Assembly: GCA_940337035.1 (NCBI GenBank)
Contig: OW679203.1
Coordinates: 29,893,495 to 29,957,494, forward strand
DNA length: 64,000 nt
Origin: Agriotes lineatus
Taxonomy: Eukaryota; Arthropoda; Insecta; Coleoptera; Elateridae
Direction of reading: 5' to 3'
Part shown: positions 34,081 to 44,251 of the stretch, piece by piece
How positions within the stretch are numbered: position 1 is the stretch's first letter
How the letters are laid out: each line of letters begins with the position of its first letter
The notes under the pieces: generated by a model
What the model saw: only the letters and a program-made list of their open reading frames with translations
Database searches by the model: none
What the model was told of the DNA's origin: nothing
Made by a program: the position numbers and the translations under genes

Positions 34081-34971
34081 ACCAACCGATATGACAAAGA
34101 ATTTCTCCTAATTCGTCATCAGAGATAACAAACAAAAAAATATAATATATATATTATATATATTTTGGATTTCTTATTAATTATTAATTTTTTCAAAGTT
34201 ATTAAAGGTAATTTTTGATATTTTTTTACGGATTATACCGTATCCATCACCATTCACTATTAAATTAGACGAATACTACACTGTAGTGACCGCAAAAAGT
34301 AAATATAATTTTTTTATTACTACATATATGACATACGTCTATTTAAATTTTATTTACACAACAACATTTGGAAATCTGCATTTTAAGTAACGTAAGGTCT
34401 GGAAACACCGGATATAAATTTTTATTTTGTGTTGTTGCTTAAGGGTAGTTTTTTATTTTTAAATTGTTTATGGCCGCAAACTAACCAAAACCAAACACTA
34501 AACAATGTTTAACTCTAATGTCAAAAAAATTGTTTTGCATACTAACTTATATTCCAGAGGGTTGATATTTATTATACAACCACAATTTTGCAATATTTTA
34601 TTTTTGTGTACTTAACAAGATGTGCAAATGTTCATTTCAACTGTTGTATGTCTACAAATACATGTTTTTTTTTTAATCTTTTATGTTGTTTTTTAAGGGT
34701 GTTTTTTTTATATTTTAAACCTGCTATTAACATAACATTAACAAATACACAATATTTTAAAATATAAATTTTTTATTAAAAAACAACAATATTTTTCCAC
34801 TTTCACCCCATTTTTGGGGGTTGATTTTTATCATAAAACCCAAATTGTGCATAACTTTAATTCTTTATACCAAACAGCATTCAGAAATATGCATTTCAAC
34901 TGTCTTAATCTCTATAACCAATAGATATGATTTTCGATCACGTTTCTACGATTCTGGACCACTGTGCGACG

Positions 34972-36631
34972 GTTATTGCCCAAATAACCAATCTATCCCT
35001 ACGTGAATTTCAATGGCTAACTCAGTTTTAATCGATGAGTAGGTGGATACAATTTATTAAAATTAATCAAACCACAATATGTGTAAGGTCCAATTTTAGC
35101 CGCCAGGTTTGACAAAGCCCTAAAAAAATATAATTACTGCGATTTAGTATTTCAAACCTAATAACTAGAATCCCACGGAATGCGTTGCAATAAAAGGTAA
35201 CTGTTGCTATATTTTTGCTGTAGAGAACCTAAATTACTAACACCTGTAATGTTGCTTCAAAAGAACAACCAATAGCATTACATTAAGAATGATCAAAATA
35301 TTGGTTTATTTGCATTAATAAATATGGACAACAAATTATCAATGTAACATGAACATTACCAACATATTAAATATTTAATTCGCATGCATTAATCTGTGGA
35401 AATTAACTTTGAAGAGTACAAAGGGAGGACCTCAATCTAAACTTTGAAGCCGCGAACAGCAATACAATGATAAAATGATAGCAAAGGTAAAAAATGAGTA
35501 AAGCAATAATTTAAACGTCACATAGCGAGTAGTATCGGCTACACAAATAGTAAATATGTAGATCAACAGTAATACACATACATTTCTTATATGGCGTAGA
35601 TTGTAATCATATTAGGACTAGCAGGGCATACAACGTTCACACAATCTAACATACGATAGTCATAAATATGCTTACCCCTATGTTTCTTTTGGCATACACT
35701 CTGCTATTGCTTGTGAAATCAAATAATATGTAAATTTACTATTTGAAAAGGAAACGAGTGCCTTCTCGCTTGCATTACGGAAATTGCTGCAATACTGAAA
35801 TAAATAAAAATGCTAGATCGCGTCCTCCAGCTTGGATTGTAGCAATGGTTCGAAATTTCCCAAGTAAATCTCTGCAATATGTAGCGTCGTTGATTAACGA
35901 TGTGCCGCTATCGTGGAAATGTGGTCCATGTTCGCGTGGACAGATAATGCTCAGCAACTAGCAGGTGTGCGCTTTCGGTAAAGTGCATTCCGAATTCATT
36001 TAAGAACAGCCCAAAATTGGCGGCCTTGCAAGGAGCGCCAATTAATGATAAATACATAACGCATTAGTAAAAAATCTAGAGCAAACTTAAGCACGCAATA
36101 AGTCAGCAAACCGTTGCATACCTTCTTCAATGGAAGCGCCAAAAATTACGATATCTTGCTTCATGCGGTTTCCTGATCGATCCATATTAAAATGGCATTA
36201 TAAGTAAGCGACCATTTGTCCCCACAAACTAATTAACATAGCCAACCTGACAAATCCGTAAACCAATGTTTACGACAAAAAATTCTGCCACGTGCAGAAT
36301 TACAATATCAGCTTTGGCTAGGGCCTTAAACGGATTAAATAAAAAAATAGATATAAAAGAAAATGTCAAAGCGCCGTTTACCTTATCTACAGACACTATA
36401 TAATCAGCTATGTCATCTGGTGAAACAGGAACTAGATCGTTTAAGAATATAAAGGTACAATACCTTTCTTAAAAATATACAACCCTGTAATCTCACAATG
36501 TGCTTGGCCACCAAACAACTCCCCTTACTTTTCTGAGTAAGAAAACGTAGATTTATTAGCAGGCGTATGCACCTAATACAGAAGAATATAATAAACATTT
36601 CCAGGTAACTAATGCGTTTGTTAATTTCCAG
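34972..36631. other. Anonymous AT-rich DNA
   Basis: No gene recognised. A 72-codon ORF at 35743-35961 (with WKCGPCSRGQ) and the short minus-strand ORF at 36413-36598 have no known motif. Confidence 0.4.
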
Positions 36632-36727
36632 CTATATGAACACGAAGCAATAGCTCATGCATTTGCCCAAAAGCTCAAATCCTACATACAATATCTCTCC
36701 AAACGTAAGTCTGCCGGACCAGATTTA
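36632..36727 (+). pseudogene. Short LINE RT N-terminal fragment
   Basis: The frame reads LYEHEAIAHAFAQKLKSYIQ then LSKRKSAGPDL. The K-S/A-x-G-P-D wording is the start of the RT domain of Jockey-type LINEs. It is cut at the edge of the mariner relic. Confidence 0.4.
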
Positions 36728-37169
36728 CGAGGGCAAGTCAAATATGAGTGAGACCTATTTTTTTACTCACAAAATGCATTAGGTACTGTATAGGTTTATA
36801 TGGTCTTGTTCAAAAAAATTAACTCCGACTTGAATACGATACTGGAACCCGTTTTTTTCATTGTCTTCAGAACAGCCTCCGCCTACTTAAGAACGGCGGC
36901 ATATGAGCACGGAGCAAGATTTGGACTGTATGGAAGGTGGGGCACACCTTCAACGTTCTTTCGGGCCAAATATTGGGCAACAAAGTTGGCAACGTGAGGC
37001 TGTGCGACTGCAAATTACTCGGCAATTATGACCTTAGTGTTATCAAGCGCATGGGCCTACGCGATTAAAATTTTTGTTGCCTGCTCTTTTCATGACAAAT
37101 TTTTCATTGCCGTATATCCACTGCGTGATACAATAAAAATCATTCTCACTCTTATTTGACTTGCCCGCG
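36728..37169 (-). mobile_element. Mariner deletion derivative
   Basis: The ends are inverted: CGAGGGCAAGTCAAATATGAG on the left and, complemented, CGCGGGCAAGTCAAATAAGAG on the right. In the middle the minus strand keeps HLPYSPNLAPCSY, the third catalytic block of mariner transposases (normally PYSPDLAPxD) with both acidic residues changed. The rest of the transposase is deleted, leaving 442 bp. Confidence 0.65.
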
Positions 37170-37266
37170 TTGTTAGCCTGGTTGCTTAGCGACATTTCTA
37201 TTTAATAGTATTTTACATTGCAAGACCGTTCGTTACCTAGAACTTTAAGTGTGAACACGGTACCAT

Positions 37267-37411
37267 TGGGATCTAGTAGCCTTGTTTTAGTTGTTATGGC
37301 TACGTTCCAACAACATACATAAACAAGTTAATAAAAATATCTTAACGTATTAACACGCATTTCAATTCAGTGCTTCTCTACTCTACTCTACAAAATAATA
37401 TACCTTAATAT
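37267..37411 (+). repeat. Direct repeat flanking the Harbinger region, left copy
   Basis: Aligns with 41174-41330: GGGATCTA, CTTGxTTTAGTTG, AATAAAAATATCTTxACG, TATTAACACGCATTTCAATT, AGTGCTTC, ACTCTACAAA and ATATACCTTAAT, with small indels. TCTGGTGACAG, a possible primer-binding site, follows directly, so these may be LTR remnants of one retroelement into which the Harbinger element later inserted. Confidence 0.6.
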
Positions 37412-37917
37412 CTGGTGACAGTACGACGAATTGAACATACACTATGGACAACTGAGCTTGTCAGACAACTTCCTTCAGCGAGGGTATGCAGCCACCGCAC
37501 CGGAGATATCACCTGGACCTTCTGCTGCAATTTGTTTAGCTGGAATAACATCTACAACGAGCAGAAGTCAGCTGGATGTTGGACACTTATCGGATGCCTC
37601 TGCTGCAGTTAATAATATCAACCAGTCTAATGCCGGCCATACACGCTACGGTCTACCGGAGAGGTCTACCTTCACAGGTATGCCTGCGCAGGTAGGCCGG
37701 AGCGTGTGTGGGAATAGACCTGTGCAGTTTTTTTAACCTGCACCGGCGACCGGTGCAAGATCGAAAATCAATTCTTTCGAGTGACACCGTACCGTGCACC
37801 TGTGCGTGTGTGCATGTGATCCGGTCGCCAGCGCAGGTCGCGTCAGTTGTTTTCGAGTGTTTGTCCTGGACGGTTGTCGCGTCGCTCACGTATTGCCACG
37901 TAAATCAACATGCGACA

Positions 37918-39433
37918 ATGGCGCCACCAGATTCAACTAAAAAAGTGCTTGAAGATTTTATCGAAATATATAGAACTCATCCATGTCTTTGGCAAATCAA
38001 AAGTAAAGAGTACCATGATCGAGACAAAAAAGAAGCTGCTTATAAATTGCTCATAGAAAAGCTGAGAGAAATTGAGCCAGATGCGAACAAAGCAGTAGTT
38101 GTGCGAAAAATAAATAATTTGAGAAGCAACGTTAGAAAGGAAAAGAAGAGACATGAACAATCTTTAAAGACTGGGGCATCTGCTGATGATGTATACTATA
38201 AACCGTTCAATAGTTATTTGCCAGATAGGAGGCGTCTGGAGCGAGATAATCTGTAATTCAGGATTTTTCTTTCTTGCGATGTTAAATCAGCCTGCCGAAA
38301 CAGTTTTATCATGTCGGGGCGTAATGGAAACGCATCGTCTGCTACAAATACATATGGCAAATTTCGGTTGGTTCCTGTTAACGTTTCACTGCTTGGAATA
38401 TGTAATTCACTATTTTCTAATTTTTCAAAAAATACAGTAGTTTGTAGTACCCCTCCATCGGATATTCTACCATTCATGCCAATATCTATGTACACAAATT
38501 GGTATTTTGCATTAACAATTGCCATAAGAACCAGACTATGATGTCCTTTATAATTAAAAAAATACGATCCACTATTAGCCGGTGGAACAATCGCTATGTG
38601 CTTCCCATCTATTGCACCAAGACAATGAGGGAAGTTCCATCGTTCTTCATACATCTTTGCTATTTCTTTCCATTCTTCTTCAGATGTAGGAAACTAAAAT
38701 ATAAGAAAGCAGCATTATCTTATATGTTCCAGCATAAAAACTGGCTTATAAAAAAAATTAACATATAAAAATTATTTGTTTTCAGGGAGACAACACTCAG
38801 GAACCTTCGACTGCCGATCAACAATATTCAGGTGAAACAACTGACAATAACGAGGCCCAATCAACATCGTCAAATAATAATTTATCACGCCCACCAAAAC
38901 CGGGTAAAGCAAAAAGGAAAGATGAAACCATAGCAAATGAATTATTGGAATCGGTACGAGATCATTTCAAACGTCCTCGTAACATAACAGAAGACCGCTG
39001 TGATGTTTTTGGCAAAAATGTGGCAATGAAACGGAGGGCTTTAGATGCGAATAAAATGTTTGTCGCAGAAAAACTCATTAACGATTTACTTTTTGAAGCA
39101 GAAATAGGACACCTCACTCCCGATCACGCCTATATTAACATGAGAGATATTTTGAGACAAAATCAACGAAGCTATGTTCCTGCTCAGCAATATCAACAAC
39201 CGGTTCATTATCAGTCGTCTCCTACTTCCAATAGGACATATACCCCTGCAAGTTTTGTTTCTTCAGGAAGTCCTAACCCACCCTGCCTTCCTTTTTCCTC
39301 CAGTCAACATTCACAGCATATTTATCACAGTCCTACAATTCTGGGAATCCAGCCCGAAGGACCAGAGGCAGTTCCATCGATTGCAGATTCTGCAGCGGCA
39401 TTACTTAATAATTTCAGTGTTGATAATGTATAA
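37918..39433 (+). pseudogene. MADF-domain accessory protein of the Harbinger element
   Basis: Exon 1 starts at ATG 37918 (MAPPDSTKK) and holds most of a MADF DNA-binding domain: VLEDFIEIYRTHPCLWQ, EYHDRDKKEAAYKLLIEKL, VVVRKINNLRSNVRKEKK. The usual ending after YYKP (a Leu-Trp-Tyr block) and any splice donor are missing. The frame runs into foreign sequence and stops at 38256. Exon 2 (38786-39433, acceptor TTTTCAG) is intact and encodes a basic stretch (PPKPGKAKRKDE), a helical segment (NKMFVAEKLINDLLFEAEIG) and a Gln/Ser/Pro-rich tail. In Harbinger elements the Myb-like partner brings the transposase to the nucleus and to the ends. The loss at the exon 1 end suggests an internal deletion shared with the transposase. 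Confidence 0.75.
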
Positions 39434-39994
39434 TTTGTACGCGACAGTTAAATTTTTGTAGTTTTTAATTATAGTTTTAGTTAATTTTCTTAATAAATAC
39501 TATTCGTAATAATAATAAATAAATAATAATAAATAACAGTGTTTTAATTACTCACCTTCAAACAATCTCTTCTAAGAACTTTATACAAGGCCTCACATGT
39601 TTCAGGAATAATTTTCCCAAGCGCTTGAGGTGAAATAATTGCTGAAGATTTAAGGTCCTCATAACTTCTGCCGGTAGCAAGAAATCTCAAAGTAACTGAT
39701 AATCTTTCGTGCGTAGAAATACTACTTCTCATAACTGTATCTTTTTTTTTTATCAGGAGTAACCATTGCAAGTAATTTTAGGTATGTTTTCTCGTCCATT
39801 CTGAGATAGTTTCTAAAATCTTCAGGTTCGAATTTTAATTCGTTTAAGTTGATATGACTATAAGTTTCCCTTTGCAATAACCAATGCTTGCACCACTTTT
39901 TTCGCTTCCTTTTCACTGTTTTTGTATCTTTTTTCTTCAAAATTAACGCTAGACCTATCAATGCCAGTGCGTCATCGTCCTCAATCGATGCCAT
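38214..39994 (-). pseudogene. Harbinger DDE transposase, frameshifted and C-terminally truncated
   Basis: Minus-strand exon 1 runs from ATG 39994 (MASIEDDDALAL) to 39556 (donor GTGAG). It includes LRMDEKTYLKLLAMVTP, a frameshift at a run of ten A (39742-39751), then HERLSVTLRFLATGRSYEDL and ISPQALGKIIPETCEAL. Exon 2 (38693-38214, acceptor TTTTAG) joins in frame as DCLK-FPTSEEEW. It carries the first catalytic Asp in LGAIDGKHI, then SGSYFFNYKGHHS, GRISDGG and the second Asp in FVADDAFPL. The frame ends NYRLSRSRRLLSGK at a stop, before the V-E-N-A-F-G block that would supply the catalytic Glu. The enzyme could not be active as read. The A-run shift could be a sequencing error; the truncation is not. 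Confidence 0.85.
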
Positions 39995-40619
39995 CGCGAA
40001 AAGAACTGAAGACCGCTCCGGTACACCGGAACACACGTCCGACGTGCGGTTGACCTGCACAGGCGTACCTGCACTGGTCACCTCTCCGGTAGACCGTAGC
40101 GTGTATGATCGGCTTAACTAAAAAGTTAAGTACTACAAAACTCATTTATAAACCTATAAATGTCATTTGAATTTTATTTTACCAATTTGTAGTATAATAA
40201 CCATCGATAGGTCACTTCTGGCACTTCCATAGAACGTTATGTAAAGCTCTCCTATCGTTACTCAAAAGTCTCAATATTCTCTACCTTCAAATAATAGTTT
40301 TTTCCAAGTGACAATCGACACAATTGACATTTCACAAGGCTCGCCATACTGCGCCTTCAAGGCAATCTCGTTTGTGTACACATCTCGCAAATCATGCGAC
40401 CAAGTGTAATCAACTATATTCTTGTTCAAACAACGATCAATAATCTTCCAGTCTTCTCAAACCTTTTACTTGCATCACCTAAGGTTCTAAATATATGGAA
40501 ACACTGTTATTAACTATTATAGTATAACCACTATCGTTTAATCTTCAACAAATATCAATTTTCACAAAATTCCCTTTAGCATAATATACTTTCTGTCTGT
40601 TTGCATGCAAACTTACACA

Positions 40620-40862
40620 GCCTTCTTTTGCTTTTGTCGCTCGCGCACAGCCATGACCCATATTGACCGGGTGCGTCCAGCGTCTGCAACCTACTCTCAT
40701 TGCTCACACGCATTCATGGCCTGCGTTGGACGAGTGCGTGCAGCGGCTACTTTCGCAGTCTGCTACTGTTGCTCGCGCGCATCTACTGTCTATGTTGACC
40801 GGATACGTGCAACAACTGCTTCCGCGGCCTGCTTTCAGTATCCCTGCACATCCATGGTCTAA
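40620..40862 (+). repeat. Degenerate minisatellite, period about 63-68 bp
   Basis: GCTCGCGCAC/GCTCACACGC/GCTCGCGCGC recur at 40639, 40702 and 40770, each followed by CAT, a GACC/GGAC core, a GGRTxCGTxCAxC box and a CTGC end. A diverged unit lies at 41075-41155. The open frames through it (40605-40965) are shadows of the repeat. Confidence 0.65.
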
Positions 40863-41173
40863 GCTGGCCAATTACGTTCACCATTTTCTTTGCATGCAGT
40901 CCACACATTGCCACCTTTTTTCGATGCATCAGCTATTAGATCTAAATGCAAACCATGTACATTAACATGTAAATATGCACAGACTTCTAAAAATTAATTT
41001 TGTTTCGGCACAATTTAAATTCACCTGTATGCAGTTCACATAGCCGTCTTGTTCTAGCGGGTCTGCTGTGCATCTGCATCTCGGCTACTTCCGCAGTTGC
41101 AACCGCAATCTGCTCTTGTTGTTCACCTACATTCATGACCCACGCTGGTGTGGTACATGAGGTAAATCCTCGT

Positions 41174-41330
41174 GGGATCTACTAGTCTTGCTTTAGTTGC
41201 TAAGGCAAAATAGATAAACAAATTAATAAAAATATCTTGACGTATTAACACGCATTTCAATTTAGTGCTTCATATACATACAAAAGAATTACTTTAGTAC
41301 TACTCTACAAAGTGATATACCTTAATAATA
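41174..41330 (+). repeat. Direct repeat flanking the Harbinger region, right copy
   Basis: Mate of 37267-37411, in the same orientation, 3.9 kb away. Beyond the repeat the flanks are unrelated (CTTAACGAGCGAACG here). Confidence 0.6.
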
Positions 41331-41339
41331 CTTAACGAG

Positions 41340-43925
41340 CGAACGATAGCGAGCTTGTTATTCGTGTAAGCTACGGGTAAAGAGCCTCTTTCCGGCTGAG
41401 CCCGTTATGAATTATATCGGGCTGTTTGTCATCAACACCACAGCAATAAACGAATGGTGTTATGGTATTCATGATAATCAGCTCTATAGTCGTGGCTGCC
41501 TTACAGCATTAGCTCCATGTTACAATAATTTTTATATTTGAATCTGACTAATGGGTAAGATACTACCAAGAAAAGTACTTTTTTAGCGCTTAAGGCAACA
41601 AGCTAAAAGCATTTAAATATTACCTGATAGTACATATTATGTTTTATACCTATAGGTTGTGCGATGGCCTATCGACGGTCTTGCGTTATATTTCTCAAGT
41701 TGCTAGCCCCTGAAAGGCTGCATGTGATATGATTTACACCTAAGCAGTTCTAGTTAATGTATTCTGATTATAAATTCACATACTATTTAACGCGAAATTA
41801 ACTTTTGAGCTAAATTGCAATAATTTTCTTTGAATATTTAATTCATTTAATATCTTTTTTGTATCTAACACAACTCTTGTAAAATTTATTAGCATGTAAC
41901 CAATGGTCATTTTGCATTCGGCGATCCAGTTTAACGTTTATGTTCTCTTTATAACAAATTGTACCATTTAACCCCAGGTTATGTTGAATCGAGCAGGAAA
42001 TTATTCATTTTAATACTGTTGATTCATTTAACCATATTTAAACAGTTCAGCTGCTGAAGCCCCGTTATTATTCCCTACTAATGGTATTTTATGTTTTATT
42101 TGATCCAAACGATACCAGGTCGTTTTTTAAAGTACATGGTAAGTTGTTGTCGTAGTTGACGCCGAGGGTTTGAGCTAATCAGGCTAGTCCTTTTGTTGAA
42201 GGTGGTACAATGATCCGTATTCTCCCCCATAATTAAAGTTGTGATTAACTATAGTAGCTTTCAGTTTTCATACCACTGGCACTGTATGACTTTGTTTTAC
42301 ATAGTTATGTGAATAAAAGCATCTCCCTGTTCTATAAACATCACAAGGTTATGATTTCATTTAACATCAACATAGGAACATGTCTCAGGTGTCTAACTTC
42401 CAACCATTTACTTAACAAGTTAATTTAGTTCCTTGAATTTTCAATTTGGATTAGCGTGGAAGGTAATCGATAACATGGATATCATCGCTTCTCCGTTTCT
42501 ATAAAGTTTTCAGCGCCTTGCTAAGATTTCGTGAAATAACCGAGCAGCCTTTCACAAATAAAAATATCGACTGTTAGGGGCGAAAACAGGACGCACAAAC
42601 TGCCTTGCTTTGAACTCTTGCGTATCGCGTCAGGTTTGCAGAAATTGGATTTGCGCATAAATATCCTTTGATTTGCACGACCTTAAGCCGCCTCTCGAGG
42701 AAACATCGCGGCGGATAGTCCTAACAAGTTATGACGGAAGGTTTTAGTAGCTCTGCTTTGGCAGATAATCTTTACCCGTTACTTATGGTTAATATGGTAA
42801 CTGATTTATGTGGCGAACGGAAAACTACTGCGCGATAAGAAGTTTGAAGCCGCTGCTGGTGGTTTTAAGGGTTTCATTAGGTTTGGGCCCTACGCGGTTA
42901 TAAATCTCAGATACGATTCTGGGTAATTGCGCAAAGAGGTTATTGAATCCTTACGCGCGTCTTTTAAAGTCGCTGTCCCACATTTTGCAATTTTTTGAAT
43001 TAAGATGCTACTAGAGCAATGCTATTTTCAATATTGTTGTAGCTAGGATATTATCATTGTTTGTTAATATTCAGTTTATTTCTGTTTTTATTTCGTCTAA
43101 CATTATGTGCAACTGCTTAGATGATTTTAGACATTTTTGTGTACAAAATAAAAGTGTTGATAGTTGCTGTGGCGGTTTATTGATAATAAATTATTTAAAT
43201 TTAGTCTAAAACAAGGATATTGCAATAATGTGAGTCGACACAAATCGAGTATACAGTATGAAGTTTACTGACATTTCATACAGTAATACTGGAAAGACGA
43301 AACAAAGTTTAAATTATATTGCTAGGTAATATGGATCTACATTATTTATGGCCAAGAAAACTAGAAATAGTTGATAACAAGTTGCTTGAAAATGTGGTCC
43401 TTCGAAAGATCAGTTTGGTGATACTTGATATGAAAAAGCTGTAAAGAACTAATAATATGTTACATTGCGTATCGCTCGAAGTAAACGTTTCAACTTCGCT
43501 GTCCTAAGATTAACCAGAATTTTCAACGATGTCTTAGCCTGATATGTAAAGGCCGGATTTTTATGCATTGGCATATTTTTTTGCTAGTTAATTTGGCACT
43601 AATTTGAATTTCTTTGAGTTTCAGATGATTCTAAATAATATAACATAATTTTTATTGTGCATATAATTATAGTATAATTTGCGATTTTTAAGTTAGATTG
43701 TTATAAACATTTTAGGATCTTAAAGCTTGTTCGGGTTTTCCAAGAAAATTAAATTTAACGTTTGATTGTAAATGTAAAATCTTGCTTTGTACATATTTTA
43801 CCTAATTTTACACAGTACTTAAACGTGCGAAAATGCCGTATTAAGAGAATATCGGCAACTTCTTTGTGGCGCTTCAATAATCACGCTATATGACATACAC
43901 ATACTGAAACAGGTAACTCAAAGGC
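41340..43925. other. Anonymous AT-rich DNA
   Basis: No ORF of 60 codons or more on either strand, and no repeat or RNA signature recognised, across about 2.6 kb. This is the longest TE-free-looking stretch of the window and may be old intron or intergenic DNA. Confidence 0.5.
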
Positions 43926-43929
43926 ATGT

Positions 43930-44251
43930 ACAGGAAGAGGATTTTAATCGTATGTACAATTCTATTCATTACAGCTATATCAAAACACACACAGGGCAAA
44001 AACGCAAACATTTAACAAACTTTCAATACCTCATCAAAAAAAAACCCACAGATGAAATAAATACACTAACCAAGACATCTTTCTAAGTAAAACTGTAGTT
44101 AATATTTCTTCTAAAGGATTTAACGCCACTGATAAGTTAATTCTCACAAGGAACACAACTACGCAGTGGCGCCAAAACCAATAAATAGACTTGATTTAGT
44201 TACGGCTATAAGAGAACTTACTAGAAACCTCCAGAATACGTGAGACGAGAA
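43930..44251 (+). pseudogene. Penelope-like element, N-terminal part
   Basis: The plus strand keeps TVVNISSKGFNATDKLILTR, then after a frameshift APKPINRLDLVTAIRELTRN. These match the N-terminal region of Penelope-type RTs (VVNLSSK, then a Pro-Lys-x-Ile-x-x-x-D block). The sequence breaks at an (AAT)n run and resumes at 46087 beyond an antisense LINE. Confidence 0.55.

Larger units (their letters stand above)
33336..34966. mobile_element. Non-autonomous Transib element
   Basis: Inverted ends start CACAGTGGTCCAGAATCGTA on both sides and continue AAACGTGATCGAAAATCA with one mismatch in about 38. The flanks carry the 5-bp duplication CGACG (33331-33335 and 34967-34971). A CACWRTGG-type end plus a GC-rich 5-bp CGNCG duplication is the signature of Transib, the family related to RAG1. 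The 1631-bp interior is AT-rich with no transposase trace, so it would need a transposase in trans. The first seven bases, CACAGTG, equal the RSS heptamer, and an A-rich AAAAAC stretch follows 12 bases later. Confidence 0.8.
37631..40114. mobile_element. PIF/Harbinger transposon with two interlocked genes
   Basis: The ends are TGCCGGCCATACACG on the left and, complemented, AGCCGATCATACACG on the right, followed on both by CTACGGTCTACCGGAGAGGT; related sequence runs about 90 bp inward. The flanks are TAA (37628-37630 and 40115-40117), a 3-bp TWA-type duplication as Harbinger makes. Length is 2484 bp. It encodes the usual Harbinger pair, a Myb/SANT-like (here MADF) protein on the plus strand and a DDE transposase on the minus strand. 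The exon order is MADF-1, DDE-2, MADF-2, DDE-1. Confidence 0.9.

Noticed and set aside
34821..35006. 61-codon ORF at the right end of the Transib element
   Set aside because: Runs through the inverted terminal repeat and target duplication; no transposase motif.
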